Assembly: GCA_026990725.1 (NCBI GenBank)
Contig: JALXCX010000389.1
Span: forward strand, 1-11,629
Length of the DNA stretch: 11,629 nt
Direction of reading: 5' to 3'
DNA from: Desulfobulbaceae bacterium
GTDB taxonomy: Bacteria > Desulfobacterota > Desulfobulbia > Desulfobulbales > Desulfobulbaceae
The notes under the pieces are model-generated. The model was not told the origin of the DNA and made no database searches. It saw only the letters and a list, made by a program, of their open reading frames with translations. This document shows positions 1-6,655 of the stretch, piece by piece. The position numbers were made by a program, and so were the translations under genes. Each line of letters starts with the position of its first letter. The first letter of the stretch is position 1.

Positions 1-2
1 TC

Positions 3-77
3 CTTATTTTTGCGATTGTTTTTTTGCAGAGTTTTTTAGTGCCAACCCTTATGCGCATTGGCATGTCTCTACAGTAG
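3..77 (+). CDS. C-terminal end of a probable YggT-family membrane protein (partial)
   Basis: The third frame is open from the window edge to a TAG at 75-77 and gives 24 residues with the pattern LIFAIVFLQSFLVPTLMRIG, a hydrophobic helix followed by a short polar tail. This fits the end of the last membrane helix of YggT-family proteins, small integral membrane proteins of poorly defined function that often lie directly before yggU. The YggU gene starts 56 bases further on, which supports the call. The fragment is too short for a firm identification. The other two + frames close at 39 and 83 or earlier and give less membrane-like peptides. Confidence 0.45.
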   Translation, partial: LIFAIVFLQSFLVPTLMRIGMSLQ

Positions 78-133
78 AGTAGAGTGAGGCATAAGCCTTG
101 AATTTACGGCGCACTGTCTGAGGAAGAAATTTC

Positions 134-421
134 ATGCCCTTTCTGCAAGTCCTGCCGGACGGTGATCTTCTTCTTTCTCTCTATGTTCAGCCCCGTTCAA
201 GTCGCAATGAACTCGTCGGGCTTCATGGAGAGGCACTTAAATTGCGCCTTACGACCCCTCCAATTGACGGCAGGGCCAACAAGGCGGTCATTGCGTTTTT
301 ATCAAAACGTTTAAGAATTCCCAAATCTGCTCTAACCATCAGAAGCGGACTACAGAGCCGGTCTAAAAAAGTCGTGTTGTCTGGTCTTGACGAAAATATC
401 GCCAGAAGTGCATTGACGTAG
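134..421 (+). CDS. YggU/DUF167 family protein
   Basis: This 95-residue protein has the DUF167 signature: a beta strand ending in VQPRSSRNE (about residues 18-26), then a block LRLTTPPIDGRANKAVIAFL (about 37-56), in which the P-x-D-G-x-A-N-x-A core is nearly invariant in the family, and a C-terminal strand region SRSKKVVLSG. The full length matches the roughly 95-100 residues of the family. The start is supported by a GAGGAAG ribosome-binding site at about 119-125. The biochemical role of the family is not established. It follows a probable yggT remnant and precedes a membrane protein gene by 45 bases, so the three may share a transcript. Confidence 0.9.
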   Translation: MPFLQVLPDGDLLLSLYVQPRSSRNELVGLHGEALKLRLTTPPIDGRANKAVIAFLSKRLRIPKSALTIRSGLQSRSKKVVLSGLDENIARSALT

Positions 422-466
422 CTTGCTTTTGGTCTTTTGGCCTGTTCAAATTTTTGAGGAGGGCGC

Positions 467-1915
467 ATGGGCGCTCAGCTAAAAACAGTCGGCGAAGTCT
501 TCTCGGAAACATGGGAAGTGTATAAGGAGCGGGCCATTCCCATCCTCCTTGTTGGTCTGATCTCAATTTGCCTGGTCTTCCTGACAGCTTTTTGTACGTC
601 ACTGGCCGTTTTGTATTTTCAGGGTGGTGTTCAGTCTTTTATCGTTGCCCTGCAGGCGGGTCATTTTTCTCTACCGGCAATGGTTGCTGCCGCTGTTGGA
701 GTTACCGTCTTCATCATTCTTATTGTCTGGAGCCAGACGGCTACACTTGCGATAAGTGTTGACGAATCCATGACTGTTTCTGAAGCGTTGGCGGCCGGCT
801 GGAAATATTTTTTTTCCATTGGCTGGGCAGGAACGCTGTATTTTAGCATTGTCACTGCCGGCTTGATGCTGTTTGTTCTGCCCGGGTTGTTCTTTGGTCT
901 GTCAATGAGTCTCTGGTTTTATGCCCTGCTTGATGATGACCTTCGGGGAATGGATGCGGTTCTTGCCAGTCATCTGTACATGCAGGGGCGCTGGTGGAAT
1001 ACCTTTTTCAAGTTTATTCTTGTTCTTTTGATGTCTCTTGCCCTGGGAAGTGTTCCCGTCATCGGGCAGCTCCTTTCTTTTGTTTTCACACCATTTTTTC
1101 TTATCTACATGCTGGTCGTCTATCGGGATCTGGAGGAGAGCTCTGAGGCTGTTGTTTACCAGGTTAAGCGCAGATGGCCCTGGTTCCTCATGGTGGCAGC
1201 GGGCATTATTCTGCCTTTATTTGCCCTGCTGGGAGCCGCGGTAACTCTCGGGCCGCAGGTGCCACAGGTCCTTGAGGATATCAGGGAAGGCAGAGTGCCG
1301 GGTATTGAACTGCCATCTTTTGGCAGCTTTGATTTATCAGTCCCGAAACAGGTAGATAATCTTCCTCCTCTTGTCACCCGGCTGCCCTCTGTTGAGGGTT
1401 TCTGGATATGGCATGACCCCACAGGGGATACAAAGAATCCTTTTCTGGATATCAGCGAGGTCGCTGTCAGGGGAGAACAGAATGAGTTACAGTTTCAGGT
1501 GAGAATGGCCTCGTCTTTTAAGGCGTATTTTTCTGCGGCAAAGAGCGTGGGAAGCGTTCCTTTGGTCAGTCTGTATCTGGATACTGATGTCGATCGAAGA
1601 ACCGGAGGTAAAGTCATTGCCGAATCCGAACGTTCCGGCTATGATTTTGTGGTGGATGTCCTTCTCGATACAAAGGAAAAAGTCGGTGAAGGCTGGGCTC
1701 GGGTAGCTTTGTTCCGTTTAAATGGGGATCATCGGCAGCCACTTGGCAGCCTGGATGCGCAAAACGTGACCGTTTCCGGTAACACCCTGAGTCTTCGGAT
1801 ACCCGGAGCTCTTTTGGGCATTCATTCCGAGGATATGTTAAGAATGTGTTTTCTCGAATTTGGCCAGCGTCAGGGCAGTGGGTTGGTCAAGGATAAGCTT
1901 ATACCGCTCAAATAG
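467..1915 (+). CDS. Multi-pass membrane protein with C-terminal extracytoplasmic domain, function unknown
   Basis: I do not recognise this 482-residue protein. The N-terminal half is membrane-embedded: strongly hydrophobic segments at about residues 24-50, 70-92, 118-152, 180-219 (probably two helices) and 237-260. Short amphipathic cytoplasmic-looking stretches between them carry conserved-looking acidic/aromatic residues. This resembles the helical domain of several uncharacterised membrane families. From about residue 262 the protein becomes soluble: a Pro-rich linker, a WIWHDPTGD segment (313-321), and an apparently beta-rich domain with LYLDTDVDRRTGG (369-381) followed by GYDFVVDV (391-398). 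The Asp-rich turn could bind calcium or a sugar, which is inference only. An AGGAGG site about 7 bases before the ATG supports the start. Its stop codon overlaps the ribosome-binding site of the next gene, implying coupled expression. Confidence 0.8.
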   Translation: MGAQLKTVGEVFSETWEVYKERAIPILLVGLISICLVFLTAFCTSLAVLYFQGGVQSFIVALQAGHFSLPAMVAAAVGVTVFIILIVWSQTATLAISVDESMTVSEALAAGWKYFFSIGWAGTLYFSIVTAGLMLFVLPGLFFGLSMSLWFYALLDDDLRGMDAVLASHLYMQGRWWNTFFKFILVLLMSLALGSVPVIGQLLSFVFTPFFLIYMLVVYRDLEESSEAVVYQVKRRWPWFLMVAAGIILPLFALLGAAVTLGPQVPQVLEDIREGRVPGIELPSFGSFDLSVPKQVDNLPPLVTRLPSVEGFWIWHDPTGDTKNPFLDISEVAVRGEQNELQFQVRMASSFKAYFSAAKSVGSVPLVSLYLDTDVDRRTGGKVIAESERSGYDFVVDVLLDTKEKVGEGWARVALFRLNGDHRQPLGSLDAQNVTVSGNTLSLRIPGALLGIHSEDMLRMCFLEFGQRQGSGLVKDKLIPLK

Positions 1916-1919
1916 GAGG
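1914..1919 (+). promoter_or_regulatory. Ribosome-binding site deciding the start of the isomerase-like gene
   Basis: A perfect AGGAGG overlaps the TAG stop of the upstream gene. It lies one base from a GTG at 1921 but seven bases from the ATG at 1927, so the ATG is the likelier start. The overlap of stop and ribosome-binding site suggests translational coupling. Confidence 0.7.
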
Positions 1920-1926
1920 TGTGAAC

Positions 1927-2604
1927 ATGCAAAAAATTGTCGTTGCCAATTTCAAGGCAGCACTTGCCCCGAATCAGGTGGATAACTGGTTGCAGGCTTT
2001 TAAGGGCCGCTATGCGCCTTCGCCAGCAGTGCAGGTTGTGTTGGCCGTTCCTTTTTTGTACATGGAGCAGATGGCGGAGAAAATTGCAGAATTAGGTGAG
2101 GTATCTCTTGCGACCCAGAACGTCTCGCCGCATCCTTCAGGAAGTTATACGGGAGCCACTCCAGCCTCATGGCTCAAAGGGCTGGCAGCGTATGTTCTTG
2201 TCGGACACCGTGAACGACGATTGTATTTTCATGAAGATAATCAATGTGTTGCCAGGCAGGTGCGTGAGGCTGTATCGGCAGGTATTACCCCGATTATTTG
2301 TCTGGATCGAGAGGTGAAAGGTAGTCAGCTGGCTGCTCTTGACAGCGAGGACCTTGATCAGTCGCTGCTGGCATACACCCCTGATGACAGCGTCAAACTC
2401 GAAATTCCGGCCGACAATCAGGAAATAAGCGATGCTGCGGCATCACTTGCCAGGGCAGCCGGTGTAAAGGTTTTGTACGGCGGTGGAGTAACTAAGGAAA
2501 ATGCCGCTGAGCTGGCAAGCCTTGCCGGTATTACAGGGCTTATGGTCGGACGAGGTTGTCTGGATGGGGCAGATTTTGCAGAGCTGGTCAACAGCGTAAA
2601 ATAG
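1927..2604 (+). CDS. Triosephosphate-isomerase-like protein, probably lacking the catalytic glutamate
   Basis: The protein (225 residues from the ATG) has the TIM layout. ANFKAAL (7-13) matches the N-x-K start of the barrel with the substrate Lys at 10. VGHRERR (92-98) matches the GHSERR motif with the electrophile His at 94. LYGGGVT matches the phosphate-binding G-G-x loop, and LMVGRGCLDG the final strand. The length fits the short archaeal-type TIMs of about 225 residues better than the usual 250. The catalytic Glu normally sits in an A-x-E-P segment; here the matching segment reads LAYTPDDSV, with Thr151 in its place. The flexible lid loop motif (xIGTG) is also not recognisable. True TIM converts dihydroxyacetone phosphate and glyceraldehyde 3-phosphate in glycolysis. 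This one may be inactive, altered in substrate, or regulatory. It forms a tight pair with the membrane protein upstream. An alternative GTG start at 1921 is too close to the ribosome-binding site. Confidence 0.8.
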   Translation: MQKIVVANFKAALAPNQVDNWLQAFKGRYAPSPAVQVVLAVPFLYMEQMAEKIAELGEVSLATQNVSPHPSGSYTGATPASWLKGLAAYVLVGHRERRLYFHEDNQCVARQVREAVSAGITPIICLDREVKGSQLAALDSEDLDQSLLAYTPDDSVKLEIPADNQEISDAAASLARAAGVKVLYGGGVTKENAAELASLAGITGLMVGRGCLDGADFAELVNSVK

Positions 2605-2627
2605 CCACCTGCAAAAGGTTGTCACCC

Positions 2628-2654
2628 ATTGGGTTGCGGTCCTCGCAGCCCAAT
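2628..2654 (+). repeat. Inverted repeat (11-bp arms) between convergent genes
   Basis: Arms at 2628-2638 and 2644-2654 pair over 11 positions with one G-U, around a five-base loop (GTCCT). It lies 24 bases after the isomerase-like stop and about 100 bases after the end of the convergent acyltransferase gene. Neither side is followed by a T-run in its reading direction, so it is not a classical intrinsic terminator. It may still act as a transcript end or an RNA stabiliser. The rest of the 2605-2753 gap holds only a short palindrome, TTGCCA-AC-TGGCAA, near 2690. Confidence 0.5.
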
Positions 2655-2753
2655 AATAATATAAAAAATATTGACGGGTTATAGAGGTTTGCCAACTGGC
2701 AAGTATGGCGTTGCCTGGATGGTTTCCTTCGGATATTACCCGTTGCAATCAGC

Positions 2754-4004
2754 CTATTGTTTTTTTCTTTTTATGATTTCTCGGATGTTTGTGTTGTAAA
2801 ACGATTGGTGCATTTGATAAATTAAAATTGAAAGGATCGTGACAAATGTAAATAATAGTAAAAATTGACAGCTTATAGAAAAAACATGTTGTGATTTTAT
2901 TATGGGATCATATTTTATTAGAAAAGCGCCATGTAGTAGGAATATTTCGTAAGAATATTTGCCGAGTAAAAGTAGGGTTTTACTTCTAAACCTCCTCTCT
3001 ATTAAACAGCCTGTTAATATTATAATTGAAAAAGCAAGAATCAAGCTGTTCCATTCAGAATAATATTCCAATATTATATTTGGTACCAAATATAATATTG
3101 TTTGATTAATCGAGTTATAACTCATTAATATTTTAAATAGTAAAATGTATAAAACTATCGCGTTGGATATTATAATTAATAAATTATGATTTTTTTTATA
3201 AAAAACAAGTAAACTATTATAATGAATAGCTACTAAACATCCGACAGGAAAAGAGAATGCTTGATACCAGCTTAAATTGAAGAAATAATAATTAAATGGA
3301 ATAAATATAAATGAGATTGTGATTAATAATATAGAAGAATATTTATACTTGTATTTTATGAAAAACAAATAAAATAGTAAATACCATAATAAAATAAAAG
3401 TCACAAACCATCTTGCATAATCTAGATGTCTGAGTTCTACTCTTGTATTAATACCAATTATTGTCATTAATAAACTGTCAGCTTTTAATGATCTGCCCAG
3501 AATGAGATAATCAAGAATTAGGATAAGAATTGTTATCATCCAATATGGAACCATTATTCTTTTCATCCGCTTTAGGAAAAATTCCTTAAAGGAAGTATTT
3601 CTGTTTTTACTTGAAAGTGTCAGTCCGAAACCTGAGAGCAATAAAAATATTGCAACTGAATCCCCGGAAAGTATGATGTGAGGTTCTGTTTGAGTTACAT
3701 GAACCCATAAATGACCGAGCACAACGAAAAAGATTGCTATCCCTTTCAGCTGTTCTGTATGTGACCTGCAAAGTAAGATGTTTTCTTTTGCACTGGATGA
3801 GTTTTTTTGGACGGTCAATACAACTTGAATGGTAAATAATAGTATTATAAGGTAGTTGGCGTAATTTGGATGAAAGACGTCTAGTTTAGTCAGCTCATAA
3901 TTGATAAAAAAGTTTTTTATGTAGTATTGAAACATTAAGTCATCAGGAGTTACATCATCTTGCCATACAATGAGATAAATAAACGGATATTCTGCACACG
4001 CCAC
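2754..4004 (-). CDS. Acyltransferase-3 family membrane protein (OafA/NodX-like), A+T-rich
   Basis: This is a 416-residue multi-pass membrane protein. The family signature is LKGIAIFFVVLGHLW (86-100) with the conserved His at 98, then SVAIFLLLSGFGLTL (116-130), the basic stretch FLKRMKRIMVPYW (143-155), and near the end the segment YSYEIFLLHGAFLI. These proteins move acetyl or other acyl groups onto sugars of O-antigen, exopolysaccharide or other envelope glycans. The N-terminus carries an additional hydrophobic segment (about 48-66) before the first family helix. The start is uncertain: the longest reading begins at a GTG (4004), an ATG at 3935 is equally possible, and neither has a clear ribosome-binding site. 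The gene is much richer in A+T than its neighbours, with runs of ATA, AAT and AAA codons, which suggests recent transfer. It lies after htpX on the same strand but shows no functional link to it. Confidence 0.85.
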   Translation of the reverse strand: MACAEYPFIYLIVWQDDVTPDDLMFQYYIKNFFINYELTKLDVFHPNYANYLIILLFTIQVVLTVQKNSSSAKENILLCRSHTEQLKGIAIFFVVLGHLWVHVTQTEPHIILSGDSVAIFLLLSGFGLTLSSKNRNTSFKEFFLKRMKRIMVPYWMITILILILDYLILGRSLKADSLLMTIIGINTRVELRHLDYARWFVTFILLWYLLFYLFFIKYKYKYSSILLITISFIFIPFNYYFFNLSWYQAFSFPVGCLVAIHYNSLLVFYKKNHNLLIIISNAIVLYILLFKILMSYNSINQTILYLVPNIILEYYSEWNSLILAFSIIILTGCLIERRFRSKTLLLLGKYSYEIFLLHGAFLIKYDPIIKSQHVFSISCQFLLLFTFVTILSILIYQMHQSFYNTNIREIIKRKKQ

Positions 4005-4063
4005 GCAACACTTGCCAACAAGCCCTTTTGCTCAATTAATACAACAAGGCAAAGAAGAGTGTT

Positions 4064-4138
4064 GGCTGGTCTTTTCTCATGCAAGTCCACATTTTCAGCG
4101 GGGCTCCTGAGTCTCCTGTGATGGGAGAAGAGCCAGCC
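4064..4138 (-). repeat. Imperfect inverted repeat downstream of htpX
   Basis: Arms at 4064-4078 (GGCTGGTCTTTTCTC) and 4125-4138 (GAGAAGAGCCAGCC) can pair over roughly 14 bases with a mismatch or bulge, enclosing a 46-base loop. Transcribed from the - strand it would fold 32 bases after the htpX stop. No T-run follows, so I do not call it a terminator. It may mark the end of the htpX transcript or the boundary of the inserted acyltransferase gene. Confidence 0.35.
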
Positions 4139-4169
4139 TTAAAACGGATTTGTTTTCAGGCGTTATGTG

Positions 4170-5006
4170 TCAGAACATAGCCAGAAGACGGCGGATACGC
4201 TCTTCCATGGGTGGATGGGTGGTAAAAAGTTTTGCCACTATCCCCCGTGACAAAGGGTTGACTATATACATCTGAGCCAAAGCGGGGTTGACGTCCATGG
4301 GGCGCTGGATATTTGCTCCTGAAAGTTTTTCAAGGGCCCTGGCCAAAGCCCTGGGATTACCGGCAAGCCGGGCGCCATCGGCGTCGGCAATGAATTCACG
4401 GCTCCTGGAAATGGCCATCTGGATCATTGAAGCAGCCAGCGGGGCAACCATCATCATGACAATCGTGGCCAGCCCGTTTCCTCCGCCTTCCCTGTTTCGT
4501 CTTCCGCCAAACATCATGCTCCATTGTGCCATGGTGGCAAGCTGGGAAAGAGCTCCCGCAAGAACCGCTGAAATGGAACTGATAAGAATGTCGCGGTTTT
4601 TCACATGGGCCATTTCATGCCCGAGTACGCCTTCAAGTTCTTCATGGTTTAACACATCAACAATGCCGGTTGTCACTGCCACGGCAGCGTGCGCCGGGTT
4701 GCGGCCGGTGGCAAAGGCATTGGGTGTGGGATTGTTGACGATATACACCTTCGGCTTCGGGATTCCGGCCCGATCTGCAAGTCTGGCCACAATCTGGTGG
4801 AGTTCCGGTGCCTCAGATTCGGAAACCTCGTGGGCTTTATTCATTCTTAAGGCCACCTTGTCAGAGTTCCAGTAGGCAAAGAAGTTCAGGCCGACAGCCA
4901 TTATCAATGCAAATTTCACCCCCTGAGGGCCGCCCAGAATTTGCCCTCCCACCATAAACAGGGCGGTCAGGGCTGCCATGAGAATAAATGTTTTAGCCGT
5001 GTTCAT
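4170..5006 (-). CDS. htpX: HtpX-type membrane zinc metalloprotease (M48B)
   Basis: The 278-residue length is normal for bacterial HtpX (about 280-295). Two N-terminal hydrophobic segments (about 5-23 and 30-46) anchor it in the inner membrane. The zinc site is HEMAH at 130-134, with catalytic Glu131, and the third ligand is Glu204 in SREFIADADGARL. Further hydrophobic segments at about 143-160 and 178-198 lie between them. The segment NPTPNAFATGRNP (92-104) is also typical of the family. HtpX degrades misfolded membrane proteins together with FtsH in envelope stress. An AGGAGG about 6 bases before the ATG supports the start. It lies 144 bases after elbB on the same strand, so it may have its own promoter in that gap. 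I could not pick one with confidence. Confidence 0.95.
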   Translation of the reverse strand: MNTAKTFILMAALTALFMVGGQILGGPQGVKFALIMAVGLNFFAYWNSDKVALRMNKAHEVSESEAPELHQIVARLADRAGIPKPKVYIVNNPTPNAFATGRNPAHAAVAVTTGIVDVLNHEELEGVLGHEMAHVKNRDILISSISAVLAGALSQLATMAQWSMMFGGRRNREGGGNGLATIVMMMVAPLAASMIQMAISRSREFIADADGARLAGNPRALARALEKLSGANIQRPMDVNPALAQMYIVNPLSRGIVAKLFTTHPPMEERIRRLLAMF

Positions 5007-5150
5007 ACGTTCCTCCTCTTTTAACGGATGAGTCTAAACGATAACTTGTTGTTTTTATCTTGTTTTTTGGCTCAAATTCCTGTTCCCTAAGGTGCAAAAT
5101 ATTTTTACAACCTTGTTGTGTTGCTTGCGAAGGGCAGGGGGCTGATAGAA

Positions 5151-5804
5151 TTACATGAGCTCGAGCATGGCGGTGATAACATTCTCTGCACTTCGGCCAA
5201 TCTGGTCAACCCGTGCGTCAAACATGTAACAGGGGGTAGTGATCATTTTTTGGGCTGTATCAATAACTATTTCTTCCTGCATGGTACTGCGGTGTTGCCC
5301 GCCCATTATGCCGATATCCCGGGCCACCTTGTCATTGTGGCCGATTGTCAGTTCTGCGTCTTTCAAAATCCGGGCAAGAATGACCGGTGCAATACATAGG
5401 GCGCCGATTGGTTTGTTGGCGGCATGCATTGCTTTGACGGCCTTTGCCACGTCTTTATCCACCTGGCATTGAGGCCCGTCCGTCGCATACGTGCAGAGAT
5501 TTTTTGCTGCCCCGAGGCCTCCGGGGATGACAAGGCCGTCAAATTTCTCTGCAGAAAATGTGTTAAGGTCTTGTATCTGGCCCCGGGCAATGCGGGCCGA
5601 TTCGATGAGAACATTTCTCTGCTCAGGCATTTCCTGGCCTGTCACGTGGTTGAGGACGTGGTGCTGGGGAATATCTGGAGCAAAACAAAGGTACTTGCAA
5701 CCGCTCTTATGGATAGCCCACAGCGTCAGGGTTGCTTCGTGGATTTCAGTACCGTCCTGATGGCCGCAACCCGAGAGAATGACAGCGAATGTTTTTTTAG
5801 CCAA
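5151..5804 (-). CDS. elbB: ElbB-type glyoxalase/amidotransferase-like protein (DJ-1/PfpI superfamily)
   Basis: The 217-residue protein matches ElbB throughout. The opening AVILSGCGHQDGTEIHEA (7-24) is the family signature, followed by VTGQEMPEQRNVLIESARIA (54-73), FDGLVIPGGLGAAKNL (88-103) and the nucleophile elbow IGALCIAPVIL with Cys137. E. coli ElbB shows weak glyoxalase activity, and its older link to isoprenoid synthesis is genetic. The true cellular substrate is not known. The start is a TTG at 5804-5802, fixed by a perfect ribosome-binding site 6 bases before it; no ATG lies near enough to replace it. It follows hpt by 50 bases on the same strand and may be co-transcribed. Confidence 0.93.
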   Translation of the reverse strand: MAKKTFAVILSGCGHQDGTEIHEATLTLWAIHKSGCKYLCFAPDIPQHHVLNHVTGQEMPEQRNVLIESARIARGQIQDLNTFSAEKFDGLVIPGGLGAAKNLCTYATDGPQCQVDKDVAKAVKAMHAANKPIGALCIAPVILARILKDAELTIGHNDKVARDIGIMGGQHRSTMQEEIVIDTAQKMITTPCYMFDARVDQIGRSAENVITAMLELM

Positions 5805-5810
5805 TGTGAT

Positions 5811-5816
5811 CCTCCT
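5811..5816 (-). promoter_or_regulatory. Ribosome-binding site fixing a TTG start for elbB
   Basis: AGGAGG on the - strand stands six bases before the TTG at 5804. The spacing is ideal and the family-typical N-terminus begins directly after it, so the rare TTG initiation codon is well supported. Confidence 0.75.
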
Positions 5817-5854
5817 GCCCCATGGGGGACTGTCAGCTGGAAAGACTTTGCCTG

Positions 5855-6373
5855 TTATCCTTCCATGGCGTGAACAGAAGGAAGGTTGCGATATTTTTGA
5901 GCATAATCCAGGCCGTATCCGATAAGAAATCCTTTGTCCAGAGTAAAACCGACATAGTCGACCCTGACATCAATTTCCCGGCGTTCGTGCTTGTCAATCA
6001 GGGTGCAGATTTTAACAGAGGCCGGATTAAACTGGCTGAAGTATTCATTGAGCCAGCTCAGGGTCGTTCCTGTGTCAACAATATCTTCGACAAGCAGCAC
6101 CTCTTTTCCCTCCAGATCAATTTCAGGTTTTTTGGAAAGCGAGATGGTTCCTGAGGTCGAAACCCCGTCGCCGTAACTGGCCACCCGGATAAAATCAATC
6201 TCGAGCTCCAGATCAATAGCTCTGGCCAGATCTGCAAGAAAAATAAAAGCACCATTTAGGATGCCGAGAAGGACCAGTTTTTTCCCTTTATAATCAGAGC
6301 TGATCTGTTTGCCGAGCTCTGAAATTCTGTCTTTAATCTGTTCGCTGTCAAGAATGGTTTGAGTAATTTCCAT
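5855..6373 (-). CDS. hpt: Hypoxanthine (guanine) phosphoribosyltransferase
   Basis: This 172-residue enzyme of purine salvage joins hypoxanthine or guanine to PRPP to give IMP or GMP in the cytoplasm. The PRPP-binding motif is LLVEDIVDTGTTL (93-105). The first loop LVLLGILNGAFIFLADL (33-49) supplies the pyrophosphate-binding peptide. The flexible loop VASYGDGVSTSG (64-75) contains the SYG triplet of bacterial Hpt, and VDYVGFTLDKGFLIGYGLDY is the C-terminal base-binding segment. The length is typical of bacterial Hpt (about 175-185). The ATG at 6373 gives a normal N-terminus, although no good ribosome-binding site precedes it. It is the first gene of the leftward block and is divergent from the export operon. 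Confidence 0.95.
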   Translation of the reverse strand: MEITQTILDSEQIKDRISELGKQISSDYKGKKLVLLGILNGAFIFLADLARAIDLELEIDFIRVASYGDGVSTSGTISLSKKPEIDLEGKEVLLVEDIVDTGTTLSWLNEYFSQFNPASVKICTLIDKHERREIDVRVDYVGFTLDKGFLIGYGLDYAQKYRNLPSVHAMEG

Positions 6374-6441
6374 AAAACCGATAATGAGTTTTTCGTTGTC
6401 CTGTAAGAGTTATTAAGTGTACTGGCAGCAAAAGCTACAGG

Positions 6442-6477
6442 ATCTTCTGCGACAGTTTGCAGGAAAACATCTTCTGC
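6442..6477. repeat. Pair of 9-bp direct repeats in the divergent promoter region
   Basis: ATCTTCTGC occurs at 6442-6450 and again at 6469-6477, 27 bases apart start to start. The pair lies in the 282-base gap between hpt and the export operon. It could be a regulator-binding site, but a chance origin is quite possible. Nothing else coding is visible in this gap. Confidence 0.3.
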
Positions 6478-6579
6478 TTTACCCGGTTAACAGGTGAAGA
6501 CGAAGAGACAAATATTCCTGTTCCTCTCAACCTTTGAGGAAAAGATATATACTGAATCTTTTGATTTTTCATGAAAAAG

Positions 6580-6610
6580 TTGCGTTTTTTTTAAACGGTT
6601 ATGCTAAAAT
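6580..6610 (+). promoter_or_regulatory. Candidate sigma-70 promoter of the polysaccharide operon
   Basis: An extended -10 element TGC-TAAAAT lies at 6602-6610, in A+T-rich DNA just upstream of the export gene. A possible -35, TTGCGT, lies at 6580-6585. The 19-base spacer is longer than ideal, but the TGn extension can compensate. It would give a leader of about 40 bases before the ATG at 6656, which is preceded by the purine-rich AGGGGGAGAGG ribosome-binding region. Confidence 0.45.
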
Positions 6611-6655
6611 GCATAAAAATTACATTGATACGTTATATTAAGAGGGGGAGAGGAA

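Noticed and set aside
1921..1926. GTG start for the isomerase-like protein
   Set aside because: It is only one base from the AGGAGG; the ATG at 1927 has the normal spacing.
2443..2748. Open frame of 101 codons on the - strand between the acyltransferase and the isomerase-like gene
   Set aside because: It overlaps the 3' end of the isomerase-like gene, crosses the hairpin and has no coding signature.
2689..4022. Possible direct repeats (TTGCCAAC and CGGATATT) on both sides of the acyltransferase gene
   Set aside because: Only eight bases each, and their order is swapped between the two sides, so they do not form a target-site duplication or att pair.
4288..4875. Open frame of 195 codons on the + strand
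   Set aside because: It lies wholly antisense to htpX, has no family features and no ribosome-binding site; it is a shadow of the protease gene.
5424..5873. Open frame of 149 codons on the + strand opposite elbB
   Set aside because: Antisense to a clearly recognised ElbB gene, with a Cys/His-rich low-quality translation.
6421..6445. Possible sigma-54 promoter starting with TGGCAG
   Set aside because: The -12 half (TTGC) is not present at the required distance.
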